Positions 1-8,741 of a stretch of DNA of 64,000 nucleotides are shown piece after piece. Where the stretch lies: contig CAYTHO010000008.1 of assembly GCA_964437595.1 (NCBI GenBank), positions 1 to 64,000 of the forward strand, written 5' to 3'. The stretch is from DSYU01 sp964437595. GTDB lineage: Bacteria > Chloroflexota > Anaerolineae > Anaerolineales > Anaerolineaceae. Numbering within the stretch: the stretch's first letter is position 1; every line of letters starts with the position of its first letter. The notes below the pieces were generated by a model. That model was not told the DNA's origin and did no database searches. It saw nothing but the letters and a program-made list of their open reading frames with translations. The position numbers and the translations under genes were made by a program.

Positions 1-26
1 TCCGGGCCGCGCGGCCCGGATTTTTT
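1..26 (+). terminator. Intrinsic terminator at window edge
   Basis: A perfect 20-bp palindrome (1-20, stem of 8 bp around GCGC) is followed by six T residues. It would end a plus-strand gene lying left of the window. It also sits just past the stop of the minus-strand gene at 36 and could serve both directions. Confidence 0.75.
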
Positions 27-35
27 ATTCGGCGA

Positions 36-587
36 TTATTCTTCTTCCTCGTCCTCATCATCGTCTTTGTACATATCCACCGGCAGCCGGTCTGCCAGCC
101 AGACGATCATCAGGCGCAGATCGTTTTCGTGGGGCTCGTACCCGGGATACATTTCCGCGAAGCCCTGGCCAAGCACATCATAGTCCTGCCCCTCGGGCCA
201 CTCAGTCAGGAAGCCGGGCAGCTTGCTGCGGTCGGCTTCGGGCGGCAGCATCTCCCATTCGCGCGCTTTCAGAAAGTCGTACACTTTCTGGCGCAGTTCC
301 GGGTGCAGTTCGGCCCAGGCCTGCAGCACCTGGGCGACGAATTCGGGGCGGCGCTCAAAGGTGGATACCGCCGCGCGGGCCTTGATCCCCGCCAGGGCCT
401 GGGTGCTGTTGCGGAACCCAGGCACCTGTACGTGGCGTTTTACCAGGCCGTTCAGCGCGGAGCGGCGCTCGCCGGGCAGCTCGTTGAAACCGTTGAATAC
501 CGACTGGATCACCTGCAGCCGGTACTCTGGCAGCATAAACTCGTTGATTCCATGGAAGGGGAAGAATTGTGCTTGTTTGTTGTCCAT
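36..587 (-). CDS. Hypothetical acidic-tailed protein, 183 aa
   Basis: I do not recognise the family. The protein begins MDNKQAQFFPFHG and is soluble, with no signal peptide or membrane segment. The middle is rich in Leu, Arg and Glu and probably helical; the last 11 residues are almost all Asp and Glu. An in-frame upstream ATG at 662 would add 25 residues, but the start at 587 is preferred because a perfect TATAAT box (594-599, minus strand) lies only 6 nt before it, which makes any upstream start untranscribed from that promoter. The gene is single and followed by a palindromic terminator. It could be a small regulatory or adaptor protein, but nothing visible supports a specific role. Confidence 0.6.
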   Translation of the reverse strand: MDNKQAQFFPFHGINEFMLPEYRLQVIQSVFNGFNELPGERRSALNGLVKRHVQVPGFRNSTQALAGIKARAAVSTFERRPEFVAQVLQAWAELHPELRQKVYDFLKAREWEMLPPEADRSKLPGFLTEWPEGQDYDVLGQGFAEMYPGYEPHENDLRLMIVWLADRLPVDMYKDDDEDEEEE

Positions 588-593
588 AACGCA

Positions 594-599
594 ATTATA
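594..599 (-). promoter_or_regulatory. -10 box, probable leaderless start
   Basis: TATAAT on the minus strand ends 6 nt before the ATG at 587. The expected transcription start falls on or next to the start codon. Confidence 0.55.
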
Positions 600-652
600 C
601 CGAATACCTGGGATAGAATGCGATCCATTTCCGTTTCCCCGCCGGGAAACCG

Positions 653-1588
653 TCAGTCCCAAAGGCGGTCGGAGGCCTGGTCAAGCTGGGCGACTTCTTC
701 ATCGGTAAGCTTCCAGCCCACAGCCCCGGCGTTCTGCTCTGCCTGGGCGAGGTTTTTTGCCCCTGGGATGGGCAGGGTACCCTTGCAGATGCACCAGTTC
801 AGCGCCACCTGCGCGGGTGTTTTCCCATCATGGTCCGACCCGATGCGCTTAATCAGCGTCAGCAGCGGCGTCATGCGCTGCAAAAAGGCCCGGTTATAGC
901 GCCCCCCGCGGAATCCGGAAGGCGGGTTCTCAGGCGTGTATTTGCCGGTCAGCAGTCCCATGCCCAGCGGGCTGTATGCGATCAGGCGCACGCCCTGCTC
1001 CTGGCACTGCTTGAGCAGCCCATTCTTCTCCACCTTGCGATTGATCAGGCTGTATTCTACCTGGTTGCTGGCCAGGTGGATCCCTTCACGCGCCAGGGCT
1101 ACATACGACCGCTGCATCCAGTTGCGGCTGTAGTTGGAAACCCCTACCTCGCGGGTGAGCCCGGCCTGTACGGCTTCCGTCATGGCCTCCATCCAGGTCT
1201 CCGGGTTGACGGGGGGTAAGGGCTGGTGCACCTGGTAGAGATCCACCCGTTCCAGGCCCAGCCGCTTGAGGCTGCCGCGCAGGGCTTTGATCAGGCTGGC
1301 GCGTCGCAGCCGCCAGGGGTAGGGCATGAACTTGGTAGCAATCACCAGCGGCTGCTCCACCGTTTTGATATATTCTCCCAGCAGCAGTTCCGACTGCCCC
1401 TGTCCGTACACCTCCGCGGTGTCGATCAGGCGGATGCCCGCCGCAATGGAAGCGTTGAATGCCTCACGCACATCGTCCGCGGCATATCCTCTGCCGTATC
1501 CCCATACCAGGCGATCTCCCCACGCCCAGGCCCCGACTCCGATTTCCACTTGCTGCAGTGATGACTGCTCTGCCGGCGCTTCGTTCAT
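653..1588 (-). CDS. Aldo/keto reductase, 311 aa
   Basis: NAD(P)H-dependent reductase of the aldo/keto reductase family with a TIM-barrel fold. The N-terminal segment RLIDTAEVYGQGQSE carries the catalytic Asp and Tyr, and ATKFMPYPW supplies the usual active-site Lys. The VDLYQVHQPLP segment gives the catalytic His region, and VGVSNYS is the typical strand-6 motif. The C-terminal SDRLW region is typical of plant and bacterial auxin-induced-type members. I place the start at 1588 (MNEAPAEQ) because GGGAGA lies 6 nt upstream; an in-frame ATG exists at 1600. The physiological substrate cannot be told from sequence. It is divergent from the DinG gene, with back-to-back -10 boxes. Confidence 0.88.
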   Translation of the reverse strand: MNEAPAEQSSLQQVEIGVGAWAWGDRLVWGYGRGYAADDVREAFNASIAAGIRLIDTAEVYGQGQSELLLGEYIKTVEQPLVIATKFMPYPWRLRRASLIKALRGSLKRLGLERVDLYQVHQPLPPVNPETWMEAMTEAVQAGLTREVGVSNYSRNWMQRSYVALAREGIHLASNQVEYSLINRKVEKNGLLKQCQEQGVRLIAYSPLGMGLLTGKYTPENPPSGFRGGRYNRAFLQRMTPLLTLIKRIGSDHDGKTPAQVALNWCICKGTLPIPGAKNLAQAEQNAGAVGWKLTDEEVAQLDQASDRLWD

Positions 1589-1619
1589 TGTATCTCCCAT
1601 GAACCAACAATATCACATC

Positions 1620-1625
1620 ATTATA
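1620..1625 (-). promoter_or_regulatory. -10 box of aldo/keto reductase gene
   Basis: TATAAT on the minus strand, about 30 nt upstream of the start at 1588. This leaves room for a short leader with the GGGAGA ribosome-binding site. No good -35 hexamer is visible. Confidence 0.5.
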
Positions 1626-1660
1626 TACTGAGAATTAAAGATTGTCCGTGGGGTGGGTGG

Positions 1661-1666
1661 TATAAT
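1661..1666 (+). promoter_or_regulatory. -10 box, probable leaderless start of dinG-like gene
   Basis: TATAAT ends 7 nt before the ATG at 1674, and no Shine-Dalgarno sequence separates them. It faces away from the aldo/keto reductase promoter. Confidence 0.55.
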
Positions 1667-1673
1667 CGGGCAC

Positions 1674-4466
1674 ATGCCCGCTATCGTAGCCCTGGACATT
1701 GAAACAACCGGCCTTGATTCCCGCAGTGATGCCATCATCGAAATCGGGGCAGTTCGTTTCTCTGGGTCCCGCGTGGAAGGGGAGTGGACGACGCTGATCA
1801 ACCCCGGCAAGCCCATCCCGAGCTTTATCACCCAGCTCACCGGGATCAGCAACGAAATGGTGCGCAACGCGCCACCGCTCAAAGCGGTTCTCCAGGACCT
1901 GGCGGATTTTGTGGGCGATGCGCCGGTGCTCGGGCATAACGTGCGCTTCGATCTCTCTTTTCTTCAGCCGCACCAGATTCTCCTGCAAAACGATGTGCTG
2001 GATACTTACGAGCTGGCCTCTGTGCTGATGCCCACGGCCAGCCGCTACAACCTGGGGGCGCTGGGCCAGTTTATGGGGGTGATGCTGCCCGCCACGCACC
2101 GCGCCCTGGATGATGCCCGCGTTACCCATGCGATTTATGTACAGTTCACCGAAGCCGCTCACAACCTGCCCACCGGGCTGGTGGCGGAATTTGTGCGCTT
2201 GAGTGAAATTTTTGATTGGGGCGCCCGCTGGACGTTTAGCCAAATTCTGCGCGCGCACATGCGCCAGCCGGCGGCTTCGCACCCGCTCTCCAGGCGCCCG
2301 GAGGCTGCCCGCGGACGCGCGAACGTGCTGCCGCCCCTGGTGCCCATCGAGCCGCCCCAACTGCTGGATGAAGATGAGGTCGCCTCTTTACTGGAATACG
2401 GCGGGCCTTTTTCACGCTACTTCGAGCAGTATGAGTTCCGCACCCAGCAGGTAGAGATGCTGCGGGCGGTGATCCGCGCGCTGTGTAATGGGAATCACCT
2501 GCTGGTAGAGGCCGGTACAGGGACGGGAAAATCATTCGCCTACCTGGTTCCCGCGGCGCTGTGGGCGGTGCATAATAACACCCGGGTGGTGATTTCCACC
2601 AATACTATCAACCTGCAGGACCAACTGGTCAAGAAAGATATTCCCGACCTGCGCGAAGCGCTCGGGATCGATCTGCGTTCGGCTGTGTTGAAAGGCCGCT
2701 CGAATTATCTTTGCCCGCGGCGCCTGGAAGTGATGCGCCAGCGCGGCCCGGATAATGTGGATGAGATGCGCGTGCTGGCGAAAATCCTGGTCTGGCAGCA
2801 AAGCTCAGACAGCGGCGACCGGGGGGAGATCAACCTCAACGGCCCGGTAGAGCGCGATATCTGGATGCGCCTTTCTGCGGATGATGAAGGTTGTAAGTCT
2901 GAAAACTGCCAGGTGCGTATTGAGGGCAGTTGCCCGTTCTACCGCGCGCGGCAGGTTGCGCAAAACGCGCACCTTCTGGTGGTTAACCATGCCCTGCTGC
3001 TGTCGGATGTGGCCACTGGGAACCGCGTGCTGCCAGAATACAATTACCTCATCATCGATGAAGGCCATCACATGGAATCGGCCACAACGGATGCGCTCAG
3101 CTTCCGCGCCTCGCAGGGCGATATTTACCGGCTGCTGCGCGGTTTGGGCGGCCCGACCAGCGGCGCTATCGGTTACCTGCTCACCTTGCTGCAAGACCTG
3201 GTGAAACCCGCCGAGTTCGCTGCCTTTCACCAGGTGGCCCACCGCGCCGCCGATCTGCTCTTCCGCCTGGAGCACTGCTACCGGGAGTTCTTTGCCGTGA
3301 TCGAAGATTTCCTGGCTGAACAGCGCGACGGGCGCCCGATCAGCAGCTACGGGCAGCAGGAACGCATTGTCGATTCTACCCGCACCCTTCCGCTGTGGAC
3401 CAATGTGGAGGTGGCCTGGGATGAAGCCCACGAAACCACCGGGCTGCTGCTCAACCTGCTGGATGACCTGTACCGGTCGGGTGGAGAAATTGCCCAGGAA
3501 GTACAGGATGACGAATTTGCCGAAGCGCTCAACAGCCTGGGAGATGCTTACCGCCACCTGGCGGAAACGGACAGCAACTTAAACATCCTGGTGCAAACGC
3601 CCAACAAGCAGCACGTGTACTGGGTGGAGGTTCAGCCAGGTAGAAACCAGATGAACCTCAATATGGCTCCGCTGCACGTTGGGTCGCTGATGGAGCAGTA
3701 CCTGTGGCGCGAGAAAGCGACCGTTATCCTTACCTCCGCCACGCTCGCCACCCAGGAAGGGTTTGATTATCTGCGCAGCCGTTTGAATGCCTATGATGCC
3801 CAGGAACTCCAGCTCGGTTCACCGTTCGATTATGAGAGCGCGGCGCAGATTTACCTGGTCAATGATATTCCCGAGCCGTCGGATGTCAACGGTCACCAGC
3901 GCTCGGTCGAGCAGGCGCTGATCCACCTGAGCAAAGCCACCGGCGGGCGCCTGCTGGCGCTCTTTACATCTTACGCGCAGCTCCGGCGCACGTCCACCGC
4001 CATCACCCCGGCTCTGGCCGAGGCAGGCATCATCGTTTATGAGCAGGGCGAGGGCGCCTCGCCGAACACCCTGCTGGAGACCTTCCGCGAAGCGGACAAG
4101 GCGGTTCTGCTGGGCACGCGTTCTTTCTGGGAAGGGGTGGATATCCCCGGCGAAGCGCTGTCTGTGCTGGTGCTGGTGAAGCTGCCGTTCGACGTGCCCA
4201 CCGATCCAATCGTCGCTGCCCGCGCTGAGACCTATGATGATCCTTTCAACGAGTACAGCCTGCCGGAGGCTATCCTGCGCTTCCGCCAGGGCTTTGGCCG
4301 CCTGATCCGCACCCAATCCGACCGGGGCGTGGTCGCCATTCTCGACCGGCGCATCCTCACCAAGCGCTACGGGCGCGCCTTCCTCGAGTCGCTGCCGCCC
4401 TGTACGGTTCAGGTCGGCACAATGCGCGACCTGCCCGCCTGCGCGGCGCGCTGGTTGAATTTATAG
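1674..4466 (+). CDS. dinG: DinG-family helicase with N-terminal 3'-5' exonuclease domain, 930 aa
   Basis: Superfamily 2 DNA helicase/exonuclease matching the long Bacillus-type DinG in length and domain order. Residues 1-165 form a DEDDh exonuclease domain: ALDIETTG (Exo I), HNVRFDLSFL (Exo II) and HRALDDARV (Exo III). The helicase part has Walker A GTGTGKS near residues 281-287, a DEGH box at 462-465, and the motif VI region FRQGFGRLIR near the C terminus. Cysteines in YLCPRR, GCKSENC and SCPF lie where XPD/DinG enzymes bind a 4Fe-4S cluster, so a cluster is plausible. Likely role: unwinding damaged or blocked DNA. Start at 1674 chosen over 1653 because TATAAT overlaps the extension. The 3' end overlaps lysA by 6 bp, tail to tail. 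Confidence 0.9.
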   Translation: MPAIVALDIETTGLDSRSDAIIEIGAVRFSGSRVEGEWTTLINPGKPIPSFITQLTGISNEMVRNAPPLKAVLQDLADFVGDAPVLGHNVRFDLSFLQPHQILLQNDVLDTYELASVLMPTASRYNLGALGQFMGVMLPATHRALDDARVTHAIYVQFTEAAHNLPTGLVAEFVRLSEIFDWGARWTFSQILRAHMRQPAASHPLSRRPEAARGRANVLPPLVPIEPPQLLDEDEVASLLEYGGPFSRYFEQYEFRTQQVEMLRAVIRALCNGNHLLVEAGTGTGKSFAYLVPAALWAVHNNTRVVISTNTINLQDQLVKKDIPDLREALGIDLRSAVLKGRSNYLCPRRLEVMRQRGPDNVDEMRVLAKILVWQQSSDSGDRGEINLNGPVERDIWMRLSADDEGCKSENCQVRIEGSCPFYRARQVAQNAHLLVVNHALLLSDVATGNRVLPEYNYLIIDEGHHMESATTDALSFRASQGDIYRLLRGLGGPTSGAIGYLLTLLQDLVKPAEFAAFHQVAHRAADLLFRLEHCYREFFAVIEDFLAEQRDGRPISSYGQQERIVDSTRTLPLWTNVEVAWDEAHETTGLLLNLLDDLYRSGGEIAQEVQDDEFAEALNSLGDAYRHLAETDSNLNILVQTPNKQHVYWVEVQPGRNQMNLNMAPLHVGSLMEQYLWREKATVILTSATLATQEGFDYLRSRLNAYDAQELQLGSPFDYESAAQIYLVNDIPEPSDVNGHQRSVEQALIHLSKATGGRLLALFTSYAQLRRTSTAITPALAEAGIIVYEQGEGASPNTLLETFREADKAVLLGTRSFWEGVDIPGEALSVLVLVKLPFDVPTDPIVAARAETYDDPFNEYSLPEAILRFRQGFGRLIRTQSDRGVVAILDRRILTKRYGRAFLESLPPCTVQVGTMRDLPACAARWLNL

Positions 4467-5780
4467 GCTGCTGGCGCCGCTGACCCACCAGTCGTTTTCC
4501 AACAGCCGTTCGCGCTGCTGGAGCACTTCCACCTGCCCCTCTTCCAGCCACAGCACCGCCGGGCGGGGGGTGAGGTTATAGTTGGAAGCCATGCTGAGGT
4601 GGTACGCGCCTGCCACGGGCACCGCCAGCAGGTCGCCGCGGCGCACGTCGGGCAGGGGCACACCGGCGATGAGCTGGTCGCCGCTTTCGCAGAAGCGGCC
4701 CACCAGGTTGGCCTTCTGGGTAGGCGCCGCGTCGGGCCGCTCGGCCAGGAAGGCGGTATATTGGGCCTGGTACAGCGCCGGGCGCAGGTTATCGGCCATG
4801 CCGCCGTCGACCGCCACGAAGCGCGTGCCGTCGCCAGCGGTTTTGGTGGTACCCACGGCATACAGCGCAAGCCCAGCCCGCGCCACCAGCCAGCGCCCCG
4901 GTTCGATCACCAGCCTGGGCAGCGGCCAGCCGCGCCTGCTGAACTCCGCCTGCACGGTTTCGCTCACCGCGCGAATCCATGCTTGAGGGTCGCTGGGAGG
5001 CAGCTCGGGGAGATAGGGAACGCCCCATCCGCCGCCCGGGCTGATCTCGGCGGGGATAAAATCGTTTTCTTCGGCCAGCGCAGCCAGCCGGGCGATGGCC
5101 TGGCGGTATGGATCGAGTTCGAAGATTTGCGAGCCCAGGTGGGTGTGCAGCCCGGTCAGGCGCAGGCTCTGGCTTGACCGCGCCCTGCGTATCGCTGCCG
5201 CGGCGTCTGAGTCGCGACCGCCCTCGGTGGTAAGGCCAAACTTGCTGGTATGGTGCGCGGTTTGTACATATTTGTGCGAGTCAATTTTTACCCCTGGCGA
5301 TATGCGCAGCCAGATGGCGGCCTGTTTATGCGCCTCTGCCGCCATGCTGTCCAGCAGTTCCAGCTCTTCGAGGCTGTCGACTACGATGGCCTGCACGCCC
5401 CAATCCAGTGCGGCGGACAGCTCTTCGATGGACTTGTTGTTGCCGTGCAGGTGCACAACGCCCGGCGCGAACCCGCCCCGGCGCGCCACGGTCAGCTCGC
5501 CCAGGCTGACCACATCGACGCCCAGCCCCATGCCGGCCAGGTGGCGGGCCATACCGGCAGAGAAATAGGCTTTGGCGGCGTAGGTAATTTCAGCCTGTCC
5601 GGGGTAATAGCGCTCCAGCGCTTCGCGCAGCCCGCGCACCTGCTGGCGGATGGTGTATCCATCGTAGATGTACAGCGGGGTGCCGTACGTTTCGGCCAGC
5701 GGGCGCAGCGCTTTGCCCGCAATGGTTAAAGCGCCGGAGGAATCCCTACCGGCTGTGAGTGGGAGTATGTTGTTTTGCAT
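4461..5780 (-). CDS. lysA: Diaminopimelate decarboxylase, 439 aa
   Basis: PLP-dependent fold-III decarboxylase converting meso-diaminopimelate to L-lysine, the last step of lysine synthesis, in the cytosol. The PLP lysine is K70 in ITYAAKAYFS. HLHGNNKS, the glycine-rich phosphate-binding stretch GGGWGVPY, EPGRWLVARAG, and the C-terminal CESGD motif (CESGDQLIAG), whose Cys acts from the partner subunit, all fit LysA. Length is normal for the family. It begins 6 bp after the stop of the cupin-type regulator gene, so the two are probably one transcript. The ribosome-binding site is weak, which suggests translational coupling. Confidence 0.93.
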   Translation of the reverse strand: MQNNILPLTAGRDSSGALTIAGKALRPLAETYGTPLYIYDGYTIRQQVRGLREALERYYPGQAEITYAAKAYFSAGMARHLAGMGLGVDVVSLGELTVARRGGFAPGVVHLHGNNKSIEELSAALDWGVQAIVVDSLEELELLDSMAAEAHKQAAIWLRISPGVKIDSHKYVQTAHHTSKFGLTTEGGRDSDAAAAIRRARSSQSLRLTGLHTHLGSQIFELDPYRQAIARLAALAEENDFIPAEISPGGGWGVPYLPELPPSDPQAWIRAVSETVQAEFSRRGWPLPRLVIEPGRWLVARAGLALYAVGTTKTAGDGTRFVAVDGGMADNLRPALYQAQYTAFLAERPDAAPTQKANLVGRFCESGDQLIAGVPLPDVRRGDLLAVPVAGAYHLSMASNYNLTPRPAVLWLEEGQVEVLQQRERLLENDWWVSGASSL

Positions 5781-5786
5781 CTGTGT

Positions 5787-6503
5787 TTAAATCCCGTCTG
5801 TGTGGATCTCTTCGCCAGAACCCGTGATGCCAAGTTCATCATCGAGCGGTGCATTTTCTTCTTCGTTCAGCTCGATGCGCCGGTTGGAGTAGGAGATCAT
5901 GGAAGCCAGGTGAAATTCCCCTGGACGCTCGCTGTCTTCAAACGCGCTGATGACGACTATGGCATTGTTTTGCGCCGTTCCAGGGTTGCGCCAGCGGTGA
6001 ATAAGCTGGGCGGCAAAGATCAGGGTATCGCCTGGTTCGAGCACATACACCTGCCCATCGACCTCGTATTCCAGCGTGCCGCGCAGGCAGAAAACCAGCT
6101 CATGCCCGGTGTGAATCATGCCATGCGGGCCGCTGCTGCCGCCGCCCTCCATGGTCAGCAGAAAGGCTTCCACCCGGCCCACAAACGATTCGCCGCCCAA
6201 TCCCTCGATCAACCCATTTGAGAATGGGATCAAATTGCGTTCTGTCGCTTTGCGGAACACCACCTGCTCGCGGATTGGTTCCGGGCGGAAGAAAGCGGTG
6301 ATAGGCACTTCCAGGGCGGTGGCGAGCTTATTCAATGTGCTGACCGATGGAGAAGTAAGCCCACGCTCGATCATGCTGAGTGCATTCGCAGAGAGGCCGC
6401 TCCGGCGGGCCAGCGCGCGCATGGAGATACCGCGCTCTTCGCGCAGCAAGCGCAGGCGCAGGCCAACATCCACCATTTCTGCTTCTCTTCCTTGCGTGTC
6501 CAT
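5787..6503 (-). CDS. XRE-family transcriptional regulator with cupin domain, 238 aa
   Basis: Small-molecule-responsive repressor or activator. An N-terminal helix-turn-helix (about residues 12-70; GLRLRLLREERGIS and RRSGLSANALSMIERG) is followed by a C-terminal cupin_2 barrel (GHELVFCLRGTLEYEVDG and EPGDTLIFAAQLIHRWRN) with the His/Glu pattern that can bind a metal or amino-acid-derived ligand. The start at 6503 is chosen because GGAGG lies 7 nt upstream; the ATG at 6542 has no such site. It precedes lysA by 6 bp, so control of lysine or diaminopimelate metabolism is a reasonable guess. The inverted repeat at 6568-6584 over the -10 box suggests autoregulation. Confidence 0.85.
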   Translation of the reverse strand: MDTQGREAEMVDVGLRLRLLREERGISMRALARRSGLSANALSMIERGLTSPSVSTLNKLATALEVPITAFFRPEPIREQVVFRKATERNLIPFSNGLIEGLGGESFVGRVEAFLLTMEGGGSSGPHGMIHTGHELVFCLRGTLEYEVDGQVYVLEPGDTLIFAAQLIHRWRNPGTAQNNAIVVISAFEDSERPGEFHLASMISYSNRRIELNEEENAPLDDELGITGSGEEIHTDGI

Positions 6504-6567
6504 TTCTACCTCCAATAATCCCTGCCCCATGCGCAACGGCATGGAAGCTGGTTAAATGTTACAATCC

Positions 6568-6584
6568 GTTATACACATTATAAC
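6568..6584 (-). promoter_or_regulatory. -10 region with overlapping inverted repeat (candidate operator)
   Basis: A perfect repeat GTTATA-CACAT-TATAAC overlaps a minus-strand TATAAT at 6577-6582, upstream of the XRE/cupin regulator. The geometry suits a dimeric repressor that blocks its own promoter. Confidence 0.45.
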
Positions 6585-6629
6585 AAGGATGCGCCTTTTT
6601 TGTGACAGGATTATAAGCTTAAACAGAAT

Positions 6630-6665
6630 CGCGCGCCCGGCAGGAACACTCGCTCGGGCGCGCGA
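6630..6665 (-). terminator. GC-rich hairpin after fhs
   Basis: A perfect 11-bp inverted repeat (6630-6640 and 6655-6665, 14-nt loop) lies 15 bp past the fhs stop. On the minus strand it is followed by TTCTGTTT, a weak U-tract, so termination may be partial. Confidence 0.5.
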
Positions 6666-6679
6666 CCATCATGTTGAGG

Positions 6680-8602
6680 TTACGAGAGGCCTAATATTCT
6701 TCCCGTTTGCAAATCGATATCGATATCAAAGAAAGCAGGGCGGGTGGGCAGGCCGGGCATGGTGCTCATCTTGCCCAGCAGCGGGTAGAGAAAGCCCGCG
6801 CCTATCGATGCGCGGATATCCCGCACCGGGATGCGGAAGCCCTTGGGCACGCCCTTTAAGGCCGGGTCAGCGCTGAGGCTCAGGTGGGTTTTGGCCATGC
6901 AGATGGGCAGATGATCGAAGCCCAGGCGGGTGTACTCCTCGATGCGCTCCTCGGCTTCAGGCGTATAATCGACCCCGTCCGCGCCGTAGACCTCTTTGGC
7001 GATGATCTCGATCTTCTCTTTAATGGACATTTCCAGCGGGTACAGGAAGTGGAAATCGCGCGGTTGTTCGGACGCCTTCACCACCGCCTTCGCCAGGTCG
7101 ACCGCTCCTTCGCCGCCCAGCTCCCAGTGATTGGAAACCACCGCGTCAAATGCTCCGCCTTCCTCCACCGCGGCCTTGCGGATCAACTCCAGCTCCGCGG
7201 GGCTGTCGGTGGCGAAGCGGTTGACCGCCACGACCACCGGCACGCCAAACTTGCGGGCGATCTGGATGTGGTGGATGAGGTTTTCCAGCCCGGCTCGCAG
7301 CAGCGGCAGGTTTTCGTCGGTATAGGCCGGGTCGAGCTGCTTGCCCGCCACCACCTTGGGTCCGCCGCCGTGCATCTTCAACGCGCGCACGGTGGCTACC
7401 AGCACCACCACATCAGGAACCAGCCCGGAGTAGCGGCATTTGATGTTAAAGAACTTCTCCATGCCAATGTCCGCGCCAAAGCCCGATTCGGTTACCACAA
7501 AATCGGCCAGCTTCAACGCTACCTGGTCGGCGATGATGGAGCTGTTGCCGTGGGCGATGTTGGCGAACGGCCCGGCGTGGACGAACACCGGCGTGCCTTC
7601 CAGGGTCTGCATCAGGTTCGGCTTGAGTGTATCTTTCATGAGCACCGTCAGCGCTCCGGCAACCCCCAGGTCTTCGGCGGTGATCGCTTGGCCCCCGCGG
7701 CTGATGCCCACCACAATCCGCCCGATGCGCTCGCGCATATCCGCCAGGCCGGTGGTCAGCGCCAGGATCGCCATCAGCTCGCTCGCCACGGTGATATCGT
7801 AGCCCGTCTGGCGGGTAAAGCCTTTCTCCTCTGGCCCCTGGCCGATCGTGATTTCACGCAAAAAGCGGTCTGAGGTATCGACCACCCGCCGCCAGGTGAT
7901 CGTCTCAGGGTTGATATCCAGGCGCACCAGGCGGCTTCTTTCTTCTGGGGTAAGTTCTTCCGGGTTGGCTTTGGTGATGCCCAGCTTTTTCACCCTGCCC
8001 AGCAGGCCTACTCCAAAGCGCCGCTGGCCTTTTTTGTCCCGCGGGCACAGCCGGTCGAACAACTGCTCGTCGGTGGAGGTGGACTCGTGGAACATGCGCG
8101 CATCCAGCGCGGCGGCCATCAGGTTGTTGGCCGCGGTGATGGCGTGCAGGTCGCCGGTGAGGTGCAGGTTCATTTCTTCCATCGGCACCACCTGGCTGTA
8201 GCCGCCCCCGGCGGCCCCGCCTTTGATCCCAAAGGTGGGGCCCTGGCTGGGCTGGCGGATGCAGGTAAAAACGCGGTAGCCCAGGTGCGCGCCCAGGGCC
8301 TGGCTTAACCCCACTGTGGTGGTGGTTTTGCCTTCCCCCAGCGGCGTGGGGGTAATTGCCGTTACATCGATGTATTTTCCATTCGGCGTGTCTTTCAGCC
8401 GGTCCAGAATTTCGAGTTTTATCTTTGCTTTGTAATGCCCCTGCTGTTCGAATTCCTCTGGCAAAATGCCTAACTCTTCCGCCAGCCTGGTGATGGGCTT
8501 CATTTCCGCTTCTTGCGCAATTTCCAGGTCACTGGGCACAGGCGTCCTGCGTTTTAGCAGTGTTGGCGGTATGCGCCGCTTAGCGTGAAAAAGCTCGCTC
8601 AT
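6680..8602 (-). CDS. fhs: Formate--tetrahydrofolate ligase, 640 aa
   Basis: ATP-dependent ligation of formate to tetrahydrofolate giving 10-formyl-THF, feeding purine synthesis and one-carbon or acetyl-CoA pathways. The P-loop TPLGEGKTTTT, the adjoining VGLSQALG, the glycine-rich FGIKGGAAGGGYSQV and the HGGGPKV segment are characteristic. At 640 residues it is about 80 longer than typical bacterial enzymes (about 557), with an N-terminal extension of some 40 residues and an insertion near the DKKGQRRFG to VVDTSDRFL region, features also found in the synthetase domain of eukaryotic C1-THF synthases. AAGGAG lies 12 nt upstream. It is monocistronic. Confidence 0.95.
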   Translation of the reverse strand: MSELFHAKRRIPPTLLKRRTPVPSDLEIAQEAEMKPITRLAEELGILPEEFEQQGHYKAKIKLEILDRLKDTPNGKYIDVTAITPTPLGEGKTTTTVGLSQALGAHLGYRVFTCIRQPSQGPTFGIKGGAAGGGYSQVVPMEEMNLHLTGDLHAITAANNLMAAALDARMFHESTSTDEQLFDRLCPRDKKGQRRFGVGLLGRVKKLGITKANPEELTPEERSRLVRLDINPETITWRRVVDTSDRFLREITIGQGPEEKGFTRQTGYDITVASELMAILALTTGLADMRERIGRIVVGISRGGQAITAEDLGVAGALTVLMKDTLKPNLMQTLEGTPVFVHAGPFANIAHGNSSIIADQVALKLADFVVTESGFGADIGMEKFFNIKCRYSGLVPDVVVLVATVRALKMHGGGPKVVAGKQLDPAYTDENLPLLRAGLENLIHHIQIARKFGVPVVVAVNRFATDSPAELELIRKAAVEEGGAFDAVVSNHWELGGEGAVDLAKAVVKASEQPRDFHFLYPLEMSIKEKIEIIAKEVYGADGVDYTPEAEERIEEYTRLGFDHLPICMAKTHLSLSADPALKGVPKGFRIPVRDIRASIGAGFLYPLLGKMSTMPGLPTRPAFFDIDIDLQTGRILGLS

Positions 8603-8741
8603 CGCTTATTTCGCTCCTTGAGATTTAATTGTCGGACAACTGCTTTCATCTTATTATCTCCCTATTGGGTGTAAAATGCAAGGAGATTCCGAATTCATCC
8701 GCATTCACCCGTTATGCCCGGATATTCCGGGGGAGGAAAGC

